From the NCBI RefSeq assembly GCF_003116035.1, contig NZ_LGQW01000015.1, positions 6,766,555 through 6,829,760 of the forward strand: a DNA stretch of 63,206 nucleotides, given 5' to 3'. The translations under genes and the position numbers were made by a program. Positions 26,257 to 34,838 of the stretch are shown in pieces. Below the pieces are notes generated by a model. The model worked only from the letters and a program-made list of their open reading frames with translations. It was not told where the DNA came from and ran no database searches. The DNA is from Azospirillum sp. TSH64 (lineage in GTDB: Bacteria; Pseudomonadota; Alphaproteobacteria; Azospirillales; Azospirillaceae). Position 1 is the first letter of the stretch. Every line of letters starts with the position of its first letter.

Positions 26257-27153
26257 ATGCTTCACCGCCGGGATCTGGTCGATCACTTCCTCGCCTTCGC
26301 CCGCGAGATCCAGCAGCACCGCGCGGCGATCCGCGCCGGCCGTCCCGCTGCCGCCGCTGCCGCCGGGTCCGGGGCGGAGGCGGCCGAAAGCCTGCCGGCC
26401 TTCCTGAACGAGGACGTGCTCGCCCTGTCGGCCATGCATGCGCCGGCCGGCTTCGCGAACCGGCCCGGGATGGGCGCGGCGATGCCGGCGCTGTCCCTCG
26501 AACCCGATGCGGAGATCGTCATCCGCCGCCTGCAGGACTTTCTGGAAGCCCAGGCGGCGCAGGTCGCGCGCACCGGCACCGAACTGATGATCAGCCAGTA
26601 CCGCGAGGCGCAATACGCCATGGCGGCGCTGGCCGACGACCTGTTCATCCATGACGTGGAGTGGAACGGGCGGGAGGTCTGGCGCTCCGCTTTGCTGGAG
26701 CAGGCGCTGTTCCGCACCCGGCTTGCCGGCGAGCGCGTCTTCGACCGCATGGAGGCGCTGCTGGCCAGCAACGACCGCCGGCTGTCGCAGCTCGCCGCGG
26801 TGTACCTGCTGCTGCTGGGGCTGGGCTTCAAGGGCCGCTACCGCGAGCCCGGCGGTGCCGTGCAGTTGCGCAGCATCTCCGCGCGCCTTTTCGAATTCAT
26901 CGCCGGGCGCGAGTCCGAGCTTGCCCCCGGCCTGCTGCCGGCCGGGCGCACGCTGATCCCGTCCGCCTACGCCCACACCATGACCGACGGGCAGATGCGC
27001 ACGCTGGCGCGCGGCGTCCGCTGGCCCGTCGTGCTGGCCGCCCTGGCCGGTGCGTGGCTGGTCGTCGGTCAGGCGATGTGGTGGGTGACGACCGCGAACC
27101 TGTCGAGTGCGGCGGACGCGGTGATGCAGGCGTCCGTCCGCGTGACGCGCTGA
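26257..27153 (+). CDS. tssL: T6SS inner-membrane protein TssL (DotU type, no peptidoglycan-binding domain)
   Basis: The 298-residue DotU/TssL protein starts at the ATG at 26257, with GAGGA about 8 bp upstream. The cytoplasmic part has EAQYAMAALADDLFIHDVEW, VFDRMEALLA and YLLLLGLGFKGRYRE, all DotU hallmarks. A single C-terminal TM lies at about 256-277, followed by about 20 residues. There is no OmpA-like or other peptidoglycan-binding extension. Two SPOR proteins encoded upstream may supply that function. It pairs with TssM in the membrane complex. Confidence 0.93.
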   Translation: MLHRRDLVDHFLAFAREIQQHRAAIRAGRPAAAAAAGSGAEAAESLPAFLNEDVLALSAMHAPAGFANRPGMGAAMPALSLEPDAEIVIRRLQDFLEAQAAQVARTGTELMISQYREAQYAMAALADDLFIHDVEWNGREVWRSALLEQALFRTRLAGERVFDRMEALLASNDRRLSQLAAVYLLLLGLGFKGRYREPGGAVQLRSISARLFEFIAGRESELAPGLLPAGRTLIPSAYAHTMTDGQMRTLARGVRWPVVLAALAGAWLVVGQAMWWVTTANLSSAADAVMQASVRVTR

Positions 27154-27175
27154 GCCGGGGACGGGGAGAGGCACC

Positions 27176-30100
27176 ATGGATATTCTCGGCACCGTCCTGA
27201 CGGGCATCGCGCAGAACCAGCTTTGGTTCTTCGCAGCGCTTCTGCTGGTCGTCCTCGTCATCATCGCCGTCATGGCGGTAATCCTGCTGCGCGCCGGCCG
27301 CCGGCCGGCCGAGCCGCCGCCCGAGGTCAAGGCCTTGCCGGCACCCGAGAGCGCCGATCCCGGCGGGGCGCCCGGCACGCCGGGCGTGCCCGCGGCGCTG
27401 CCCATCGTCGGCGGGCGCGACCTCCGCCGCCTCTTCCGCGAGGGCCTTGCCGCCTATCGCGAGACCCTGTCGCGCAACGTCTATCTGGTGCCGTGGTACC
27501 TGCGCACCGGCGTCGTCCCCGGCGACGACGGCGGCCTGCTGACCTGCGCCGAGGAGGTCAGGCCGCCGGTGGAGTCCAAGGACCGGCCCTTCGGCTTCCA
27601 CTGGCGCTTCTACGACCGGGCGGTGGTGATCGACATCAACGATGCCCGCGTGGCCTGGAAAGGCGTGCTCGACCAGCTCGCCCGCCACCGCGTCATGATG
27701 CCGGCCGACGGCGTGATCCTGACCATTCCGCTGGAGGAACTCGAGGACGTCCGCCGCGCCGCCGCGCGCGGCACCGAGCTTTACGCCCGCCTGTGGGAAA
27801 TCCAGCGCACGCTCGGGCTTGCGCTGCCGGTCTATGTGGTCGTCACCGGCTGCGACGCCATTCCCGGCTTCCCGCTGCTGGCCGATGCACTGCCCGAGCC
27901 GCTGCGCGACGGCATGCTCGGCTGGTCGTCGCCCTACGCGCTGGAGACGGTGTTCACCCCGGATGTCGTCGGCGAGGCGCTCCAGTCCGTCGCCGCCGGC
28001 ATGTTGGCCCTCCAGCTCGAAGTCTTCGGCGCGGCAGCCCGGGAAGACGGAGCGCAGATCGTGGCGCTGACCGACCGGCTGACCGGGACGGAGGCGGCCC
28101 TGCGTGCCATGCTCGGCACCGCCTTCAAGCGCACCGCCTATCAGGAAACCCTGTATGTGCGCGGCCTGTATTTCGTCGGCCGGACGGCGCCGGAGACGCC
28201 GGCCGTCTTCGGCCGCGACCTGCTGAACCGCAAGATCTTCCCCGAGGCGGGGCTGCCCAAGCCGACCCGCGCCTTCGCCGCGACGCGGACCCTGCGCCGC
28301 CATGCCTGGCCGGTCGGCACCGCCGTCGCCTCCGCCGCCGCGATCCTGCTGCTGTGGATGGGCGTGCACCGGGTGAACACGCTGTCGGACCAGCTGGTGC
28401 CGATCCTGTCGGACATCCCGGCCAACCTCCAGCAGCTGTCCGACCAGCGCGCCGCCAACCAGGCCGGCGCGCCGCTGCCGGCGACCTATGCCGACGCAGC
28501 CGCACGGTTCGTCCAGGGCATGGCGACCCTGCCGCAGGATCTGCCCTTCAACCCGCTGCCGGCCGCCTGGATCAGCGGCGTGCCGGACGAGGTGGCCCGT
28601 GCGCTGGCGGTCGGCTATCGCCGGCTGACGCTGGCGACCATGCGCGATGTCGCCGAGGACCGGCTGCGCCGGCTGGCCCGCGATCCGCTCCGCGTCCAGA
28701 TCGGTGCGAGTGAGTTCGACCGCCTGCGCGCCTTCGCCGCCGAGGTGGGCATCGCCGAAGGCCTGGCCAGGGCCTACAACACCGTCGACTCCCGTGACGC
28801 CAACATGCCGCTCGACGAGGCGCTGGAATTCTCGCTGGGCTCCGCCGGGGCGCGCGGCTTCTCCTCAAGGCTGCATGGCTGGGGCGTCGACGTGCCGCCG
28901 TCGGGCGGTGCCATCCCGGCCCCCGGTCCCGGTGCACAGCGGCCGATCGACCTGTCGGCCTATCGCGGCGACGTGACGCGCCGCTTCCGCCAGTTCGCCG
29001 ACGCCTATCTGCGCGAACTTGCCATGAGCGGCCTCGCTGTCGCCCGTCTGTCGGTCGCCGCCAACGAGCTTGAACTGCTCGCCGGCGGAGCCCGCACCGG
29101 CGCCGATGCCGCGACCTCCTATGCCGAGGTGCTGGGGAGCCTGGACGAGGCCGCGCGCGGCCTCAACATGGAGCGCGGCGCCTGGATCGGCACCGATGGA
29201 CCGGTGCTGCCGCCCGAGTTCGACACCCTTCTCACCCGCTTGGAGAAGTCGGAGTTGTTCGGCCCCGGCTTGCGCGCCGACATCATGGAGCTGGCGCAGC
29301 GCCGCTATGATGAGGCCGGGTCGGGCGGAAAATCGCTGGACTCGGTGATCGGCCGGCTGCTGGTCCAGGGACCGACCGGCGCCCCGCGTCTGTCGCCCGC
29401 GGCCGAAGGCCTCCGCCAGACCCTCAGCGTCTGGTCGGCGCGCCGCTTCATGCGCTCCGGCGAGGCGTCGGGCACCATGGCGGCTTCTGCGGCGGCTCCG
29501 ACCAACCGCGCCGGCTGGGACCGCGCGGCCTTGGAGACGATCCCGCCGCTGCTGGAAGATTATCTGCTCTTCGACGCCAAGGAGCTGCCGCAGGCCCCGC
29601 AGATCCTGCGCGCCTCGATGCGGGCCGCGGCGCAGCACCAGCTCCGCCGCGGTGTCGAGCAGGTTCTTGCCCGCGCCCTGTCCGGCACGCCGGCCGGCGG
29701 GACCATCGACCGTGCCGGCGGGCTGACGCAGCTCCGCGAGTCCGCGCGCTCGCTGCGCCTCGCCTTCCCGGTGCTGGCCGAGACGATGCAGAGCTTCCGG
29801 CAGATCGGCCTCGCCACGCCGGCCGACGCCATCCGCGACATCGTCGCACGGCAGGCCAACGCCGTGCTCGCCCAGGCCGACCGCATGCTGGAAGAGGACC
29901 AGCTCTACCGCCCCGATGCGCGGTCGCTGAACACCTGGATCGACGGTCCGCTGGTTCCAGCCCAGCTGTTCGGCCAGCAGAGTCCCACGGCGCTGGCCCT
30001 CTATCTCGGCAATGCGCGGCAGGAGGTGATGGCGCTGACCCGCGAGGTCGCGGCGCCGGTGGTCGAAATCCTGGAGAAGCCGGTCATGGGCGGTGGCGCG

Positions 30101-31438
30101 GCCTCCGGTCTCTCGGCCAAATGGTCGCGCATCGTCGCCGAGTTCGACCGCTATGAGGGCGGCCGTCCGAACAGCACGCTGGCTGCCCTGGAGAAGTTCG
30201 TCACCACCGACGTGGCCGCCATCGACGCCACCAACTGTTGGGATAAGGCGCAGCTCGACCCGCAGGCCGGCGATTTCTTCGCCAGCCGCCTGAACGAGCT
30301 GAAGCAGTCCATCGCCGACCGCTGCCGCCTGATGGTCGACCAGCGCGTCTATCTGGGCTATGCCGAGCTTGCGACCGCCTTTAACGCCTCGCTGGCCGGC
30401 CGCTTCCCGTTCGGTCCGGTCGGCGAGAGCCAGGCCGACGTCTCCACGGTGCGGGCCTTCTATGACGCCTTCGATGCCCGCCAGGGCTATGTGATCGAGG
30501 GGCTGCGCCGCTCGACCCGCCTCGGCACCGCCGGCCATGACGCGCTGCGCTTCATGGAAACGATGGCGCTGGCGAAGCCGGCTCTGACGGCCGCCACCGT
30601 TACCGACCAGTCCGGCGGACTGCTGCTCGACCCGACCTTCCGCGTCAACCGTGGCCGCGAGGCCGGCGGCACCAACATCATCGAGTGGAAGCTGTCCACC
30701 CCGGCGGGCACCATCGCCAACATCGGTGCGCGCTCGCCCTTGCGCTGGTACCCCGGCGACCGCGTTGCTGTCTCGCTGCGCTGGGCTAAGGACGGCAAGC
30801 TCGTTCCGGTCAGCGGCATCGGTGCGTCGTCTGCCGTCGACGAAGCGACGCTCACCTTTGCCTATGAGGGGCCCTGGGCGCTGTTCGCGCTGGTCCGCCA
30901 GCACAATGCCGCGCAGCGCGACCGGCCGACCAATGCCGATACGGTCCTCCTGTTCGAAGCGCTGACCAAGCCCGTACCGACCGCCAGGGACGGGGAGGGC
31001 AGGGAGGTCGAGGACAAGGCCGGCCGCGATGCGCCGGTCTCCCTCAGCCCGAGCCTGCGTCCCGGCACGCCGGGCCTGCCCTCCCTGCCCGAGGCGAAGC
31101 GGCCGGACACGCGGGTCTTCATGGCGCTGGGCGCCAAGCGGACAATCGTGACCGACGGCAAGCCGCCACGCGACGAGAAGGTGGCGCTGCCCGAGCTTCC
31201 GTCGTCGGCGCCGCTGCTGGCATCGGCCGGCGGCATGCCGCGGCCGGGCTACCCACCGGCCGTGCCGCCGAGCTTTTCCCCGAGTTTTCCAGCCACACCC
31301 CCGGCAGGGCTGACGGGCTTCCCTTCGGCCGGCTTCGGCGGTCAGCCGGTCAACCCGACGGACCGCGCCTTCTTCGACCTCCAGGCGCCGCCGGGCGTGC
31401 CGCCGCTGCTGCGGCCGGCCAACCAGCGCGTCTACTGA
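27176..31438 (+). CDS. tssM: T6SS inner-membrane protein TssM (IcmF) with degenerate P-loop
   Basis: The 1420-residue TssM is longer than the usual about 1150-1200. N-terminal TM region lies at 14-38 and another TM near 376-398. The LPWYL-type motif reads VPWYL at 105-109, but the Walker A that follows in ATP-binding members is replaced by a GVVPGDDG stretch at 112-119, with no Lys or Thr. The large periplasmic part spans about 400-1260, including WALFALVRQHNAA near its end. A Pro/Ser/Gly-rich tail of about 160 residues, unusual for the family, follows and probably is disordered. TssM bridges inner membrane to TssJ. It lies 22 bp after tssL. Confidence 0.93.
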   Translation: MDILGTVLTGIAQNQLWFFAALLLVVLVIIAVMAVILLRAGRRPAEPPPEVKALPAPESADPGGAPGTPGVPAALPIVGGRDLRRLFREGLAAYRETLSRNVYLVPWYLRTGVVPGDDGGLLTCAEEVRPPVESKDRPFGFHWRFYDRAVVIDINDARVAWKGVLDQLARHRVMMPADGVILTIPLEELEDVRRAAARGTELYARLWEIQRTLGLALPVYVVVTGCDAIPGFPLLADALPEPLRDGMLGWSSPYALETVFTPDVVGEALQSVAAGMLALQLEVFGAAAREDGAQIVALTDRLTGTEAALRAMLGTAFKRTAYQETLYVRGLYFVGRTAPETPAVFGRDLLNRKIFPEAGLPKPTRAFAATRTLRRHAWPVGTAVASAAAILLLWMGVHRVNTLSDQLVPILSDIPANLQQLSDQRAANQAGAPLPATYADAAARFVQGMATLPQDLPFNPLPAAWISGVPDEVARALAVGYRRLTLATMRDVAEDRLRRLARDPLRVQIGASEFDRLRAFAAEVGIAEGLARAYNTVDSRDANMPLDEALEFSLGSAGARGFSSRLHGWGVDVPPSGGAIPAPGPGAQRPIDLSAYRGDVTRRFRQFADAYLRELAMSGLAVARLSVAANELELLAGGARTGADAATSYAEVLGSLDEAARGLNMERGAWIGTDGPVLPPEFDTLLTRLEKSELFGPGLRADIMELAQRRYDEAGSGGKSLDSVIGRLLVQGPTGAPRLSPAAEGLRQTLSVWSARRFMRSGEASGTMAASAAAPTNRAGWDRAALETIPPLLEDYLLFDAKELPQAPQILRASMRAAAQHQLRRGVEQVLARALSGTPAGGTIDRAGGLTQLRESARSLRLAFPVLAETMQSFRQIGLATPADAIRDIVARQANAVLAQADRMLEEDQLYRPDARSLNTWIDGPLVPAQLFGQQSPTALALYLGNARQEVMALTREVAAPVVEILEKPVMGGGAASGLSAKWSRIVAEFDRYEGGRPNSTLAALEKFVTTDVAAIDATNCWDKAQLDPQAGDFFASRLNELKQSIADRCRLMVDQRVYLGYAELATAFNASLAGRFPFGPVGESQADVSTVRAFYDAFDARQGYVIEGLRRSTRLGTAGHDALRFMETMALAKPALTAATVTDQSGGLLLDPTFRVNRGREAGGTNIIEWKLSTPAGTIANIGARSPLRWYPGDRVAVSLRWAKDGKLVPVSGIGASSAVDEATLTFAYEGPWALFALVRQHNAAQRDRPTNADTVLLFEALTKPVPTARDGEGREVEDKAGRDAPVSLSPSLRPGTPGLPSLPEAKRPDTRVFMALGAKRTIVTDGKPPRDEKVALPELPSSAPLLASAGGMPRPGYPPAVPPSFSPSFPATPPAGLTGFPSAGFGGQPVNPTDRAFFDLQAPPGVPPLLRPANQRVY

Positions 31439-31468
31439 CGTGTCAACGAACGGATTTCAGTCAACGCC

Positions 31469-32587
31469 ATGACCGACACGCAGACCGCCGAACGCCCTCT
31501 CATCGACATCGAACGGATTCTCGCGCCGATCCCGGGAGATCTTCCGGCAGGCGAGGACATCCGCTACGAGCCCGAGTTCGACGCGCTGGCCGAGGCGCGG
31601 CGCATGGACGACGACACCGACAAGGGGATCTGGCAGACCGACGACGTCAAGCGGGCTGACTGGAAAGGCGTCGCGGCCGGCGCCACCGAGCTGCTGGCGA
31701 CCCGCTCGAAGGATCTCCAGATCGCCGTCTGGCTGGTCCAGGCGCTGGTGCAGCAGCATGGGCCGTACGCCATCGCACCGGGCCTCTCGATGCTCGCCGG
31801 CCTTGCCGAAACATTCTGGGACGGGCTCTACCCACGCATCGACGAGGACGGCGACATGGAGGCGCGCTTCGCGCCCCTGTTGTGGCTGGACGAACGGCTG
31901 GCCCGCGATCTGCTGGCGATGCCCATCGCGCTGCCGGAACAGGGTACCAAATCGGGGCTCCGGCTGCAGGACTGGCAGAACGCCCAGCGCCTGCGCAAGC
32001 TGGCCGGCCGCGATGCCCGCGCCTACAAGGCCGCCATCGCCGATGGCGAGGTGCCGGTGGAGCGGATCGTGAAGGATGTCGAGAAGACGCCTTCGGACTT
32101 CTATCTCGCCCAGCGTGAAAGCCTGAAGGCGGCCGAAGCGGCGGCGCAGGCGCTGGACGCGAGACTGGACCGGCTCGCCGGCCGCAACGCTCCTGCCCTC
32201 TCCCGCTTCAAGCGCACGGTCGAGGAACTGTGCCGGTTCCAGGAGGATGTCCTGCGCAAACGCGGTGTCGCCCTCGAGCCGGCGGCACCCGTGGCGGCCC
32301 CCGAAGACGCCGCTGCCGGCGACGCCGCCGCGGCCCCCGATGCCGCGGCCCGTCCGGCCGGCGCCGGCTGGACCGGCGGGCCGCGCAATCGGGAGGAGGC
32401 CTACGGGATGCTCCGGCAGATCGCCGACTATCTGGAAAAGGAGGAGCCGCACAGCCCGACCTCCTATCTGGTGCGGCGCGCGGCCTCCTGGGGTCAGCTC
32501 TCGTTGCCGGAACTCTATGCGGACCTGCTCGGCGACCGCGGCGAGGTCGGGCGGATGTTCTCCGTGCTGCGCCTGAAGGACGAGTGA
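31469..32587 (+). CDS. tssA: T6SS assembly protein TssA (ImpA type)
   Basis: The 372-residue protein begins with an ImpA_N domain (IDIERILAPIPGDLPAGEDIRYEPEF, then KDLQIAVWLVQAL and FWDGLYP). An Ala/Pro linker lies near residues 270-300, and the C-terminus carries EEPHSPTSYLVRRAASWG, typical of short TssA. TssA primes and coordinates tail-tube and sheath polymerisation. It lies 30 bp after tssM and 7 bp before the second hcp. The ribosome site is weak. Confidence 0.92.
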   Translation: MTDTQTAERPLIDIERILAPIPGDLPAGEDIRYEPEFDALAEARRMDDDTDKGIWQTDDVKRADWKGVAAGATELLATRSKDLQIAVWLVQALVQQHGPYAIAPGLSMLAGLAETFWDGLYPRIDEDGDMEARFAPLLWLDERLARDLLAMPIALPEQGTKSGLRLQDWQNAQRLRKLAGRDARAYKAAIADGEVPVERIVKDVEKTPSDFYLAQRESLKAAEAAAQALDARLDRLAGRNAPALSRFKRTVEELCRFQEDVLRKRGVALEPAAPVAAPEDAAAGDAAAAPDAAARPAGAGWTGGPRNREEAYGMLRQIADYLEKEEPHSPTSYLVRRAASWGQLSLPELYADLLGDRGEVGRMFSVLRLKDE

Positions 32588-32594
32588 ATCCACG

Positions 32595-33188
32595 ATGCGC
32601 ATTCTTCTCAAATATCCGGGCATTGCCGGCGATTCGCTGCTCCAGGGCTACAGCAACCTGATCTTCTGCTCGAAGTTCGACATGAAGACCGGCTCCAACG
32701 ACGCCGGATCGCTGGAATACGGCTCGGCGGTGGAGGATGACGACTACGACGTCTACGGCATCGCCGCGATGCATGACAACTACGCCAATGTGAAGCCCCA
32801 GGCGAAGCGGCGCACCGTCGGCATCGACAGCATCGACCTCAGCAAATCCATCGACATGGCCTCGCCGCTGCTGCTGAAGGCGGCGTTCGCCGACCCGGTG
32901 CCGGGTGCCGAGGCCACGATCTATTTCCTGCGGCCGATGGACACCCAGGTGTCGGCCAGCCAGTCGGACATCGACGGCGGCAAGATCAGCTTCGACAAAT
33001 TCATGACCATCGTGCTGACCGATGTCCACGTCACGTCCTACACGGTCTCCGCCAATGGCAGCGGCGACAACAGCGGCGACGAGACGATTTCGCTGTCCTT
33101 CACCAAACTCAACATGACTTACGTCCATTACAAGAACGGCCAGCCGCAGAACGTCCCGGCTGAAATCAAGGTGGCAAAGAAAGAATGA
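32595..33188 (+). CDS. hcp: Second Hcp-family protein
   Basis: The 197-residue Hcp-family protein opens with ILLKYPGIAGDSLLQGYSN and contains RRTVGIDSIDLSKSIDMASPLLLKAAF and a SLSFTKLNMTYVHYKNG segment near the C-terminus. It is longer than and only distantly similar to the Hcp at 12022. Long Hcps often act as effector-carrying tube subunits, but no extra toxin domain is visible. Its stop overlaps the start of the YqhA-like gene (ATGA), linking tube production to two membrane proteins. Confidence 0.85.
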   Translation: MRILLKYPGIAGDSLLQGYSNLIFCSKFDMKTGSNDAGSLEYGSAVEDDDYDVYGIAAMHDNYANVKPQAKRRTVGIDSIDLSKSIDMASPLLLKAAFADPVPGAEATIYFLRPMDTQVSASQSDIDGGKISFDKFMTIVLTDVHVTSYTVSANGSGDNSGDETISLSFTKLNMTYVHYKNGQPQNVPAEIKVAKKE

Positions 33189-33769
33189 CACACGCTCATA
33201 TCACTCCGGCGGACCTTCCGGCCGGCGCTCCGATCCAGGCTCCCCGCGGTCCGGCGAAGCATATCGAACATTGGCTTGAAATGGCGATGTTCCAGAGCCG
33301 CTGGCTGCTGGCGCCGCTTTACCTCGGGCTGGTCGGCGCACTCGGCATGATCGGCTGGTGCTTCGCGGTCGAATTCGTCCACGCCTTTCCGAAGCTGGCC
33401 AGCGGCAACGAGTCCGAGGTCATCCTGGTCGTCCTGGCGCTGGTCGACCTGACCATGGTCGGCAACCTCGTGCTGATGGTGATCTTCAGCGGCTACGAGA
33501 ACTTCGTGTCCAAGATCGACGTGGCCGGCCATTCGGACCGTCCGGAATGGATGGGCAAGCTCGATTTCAGCGCCCTGAAGGTGAAGCTGATCGCCTCCAT
33601 CGTGGCGATCTCGTCGATCCAGGTGCTGAAGACCTTCATGCATGTCGGGACGGTGTCCGACCGCGACCTGATGTGGCTGGTGGCCATCCACTGCACCTTC
33701 GTTGTGTCGGGTCTGCTGCTCGCCTTCATGGATTACATGGTCAAGAAGAGCCACGCGCTCGAACATTGA
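33185..33769 (+). CDS. UPF0114 (YqhA-like) inner-membrane protein
   Basis: The 194-residue protein has about four TM segments and the diagnostic UPF0114 stretch MVGNLVLMVIFSGYENFVSKI in the middle, followed by KVKLIASIVAISSIQVLKTFM. Function of the family is unknown. The N-terminal about 35 residues are an extra hydrophilic extension. It is translationally coupled to the second hcp and precedes the ion-channel gene by 25 bp. A role in envelope ion handling with the channel is conceivable but unproven. Confidence 0.88.
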   Translation: MTHAHITPADLPAGAPIQAPRGPAKHIEHWLEMAMFQSRWLLAPLYLGLVGALGMIGWCFAVEFVHAFPKLASGNESEVILVVLALVDLTMVGNLVLMVIFSGYENFVSKIDVAGHSDRPEWMGKLDFSALKVKLIASIVAISSIQVLKTFMHVGTVSDRDLMWLVAIHCTFVVSGLLLAFMDYMVKKSHALEH

Positions 33770-33794
33770 TCGGGCCGGAAAGGGGGGACTTGCG

Positions 33795-34748
33795 ATGTTT
33801 AGGAGTCTGCTGGCGTTCGCGCTTCTGCTGTTCACGGGTCTGTTCGCCATGGTGGCGGACGAAGCGCGTGCCGAGCCGCAGAAGGTCGTCGTGGGGACTT
33901 ACATCAACCAGATCACCGGACTGAACCTGAAGGAAAAGCAGGTCACCGTGGATTTCTATGTCTGGTTCCGCTGGGATGCCGACGACTTCAATCCGCTCGA
34001 CTCCTTCGAGGTGATGAACGGCACCATCAGCTCGAAGGAGCCGACGCCGCTGCGCAAGGTCAAGGACCAGAATTATGTCTCGGCCCGTGTCCATGCCGTG
34101 CTCAACCAAGCTTGGGACATCAGCCGTTTCCCGCTGGACAAGCAGTCGATCCGCATCGAGATCGAGGACAACGACCGCACGGTCGAGAATCTGGTCTATG
34201 TCGCCGACACCGATAACACCGAGGTCAATCCCGACATCGACATCGCCGGCTACAACGTGACGAAGACCACGGCCGGCATCTCGGAGAAGACCTACCGCAC
34301 CAACTACGGCGATATTTCCCTGCCGAAGGCGCACGAGTCGCGCTTCTCGCGCTTCGTGCAGGAGGTGCAGATCGATCGGCCGAACACGATCTATTATTTC
34401 AAGACCTTCTCGACGATCTTCATCTCGTGCTTGGTCGCCTTCCTGGCCTTCCTGGTCAAGCCGATCGACCTCGACCCCCGCTTCGGTCTCGGCATCGGTG
34501 CGCTGTTCGCGGTGGTGGCCAGCTACTTCATCGTCGCCGGCGAGCTTCCACACAGCACGGGCTTCACGCTGTCCGACAAGATCAACATGGCGTCGATGGG
34601 GCTGATCTTCCTCAGCCTGCTGCAGAGTTCGGTGTCGCTGATGATCTACGAGCGGGACACGGCGAAGGCCGTCAGGCTGGACCGCATCTCGGTCATCGTC
34701 TTCCCGATCGCCTACGTGATTCTCTGCGCCTGGATCACTGTGGGGTAA
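33795..34748 (+). CDS. Prokaryotic pentameric ligand-gated ion channel (Cys-loop receptor-like)
   Basis: The 317-residue protein has a signal peptide (cleavage near residue 26) and an extracellular beta-sandwich to about residue 200. It contains VDFYVWFRWDADDF, with the conserved Trp-x-Asp at 60-62 region, and DISRFPLDKQ at 108-117, the FPxD loop diagnostic of Cys-loop receptors. Like other bacterial members it lacks the two loop cysteines. Four TMs follow: M1 at 203-222, M2 at 229-249 starting after Arg229 and ending in LP, M3 at 261-283 and M4 at 296-315. The ligand and ion are unknown. The start at 33795 follows a G-rich ribosome site. It is the last gene of the plus-strand T6SS arm. Confidence 0.88.
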   Translation: MFRSLLAFALLLFTGLFAMVADEARAEPQKVVVGTYINQITGLNLKEKQVTVDFYVWFRWDADDFNPLDSFEVMNGTISSKEPTPLRKVKDQNYVSARVHAVLNQAWDISRFPLDKQSIRIEIEDNDRTVENLVYVADTDNTEVNPDIDIAGYNVTKTTAGISEKTYRTNYGDISLPKAHESRFSRFVQEVQIDRPNTIYYFKTFSTIFISCLVAFLAFLVKPIDLDPRFGLGIGALFAVVASYFIVAGELPHSTGFTLSDKINMASMGLIFLSLLQSSVSLMIYERDTAKAVRLDRISVIVFPIAYVILCAWITVG

Positions 34749-34777
34749 GGTCCCCGCCGCTCAGGTGGGCGGCGGAT

Positions 34778-34804
34778 GGGAGCCCGCAATGGGGCGGGCC
34801 TCCC
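34778..34804. terminator. Hairpin between convergent channel and acidic-repeat genes
   Basis: GGGAGCCCGC (34778-34787) pairs with GCGGGCCTCCC (34794-34804) with one bulged base. It lies 30 bp after the channel stop in a 90-bp convergent gap. There is no U-run, so it is a probable but not classical terminator. Confidence 0.5.
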
Positions 34805-34838
34805 TCCATCGATGCCGCCAGCCTCAACGCCGCCAATA

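Noticed and set aside
28865..30904. 679-residue antisense frame inside tssM
   Set aside because: It is a high-GC shadow. The sense strand encodes recognisable TssM across the whole length.
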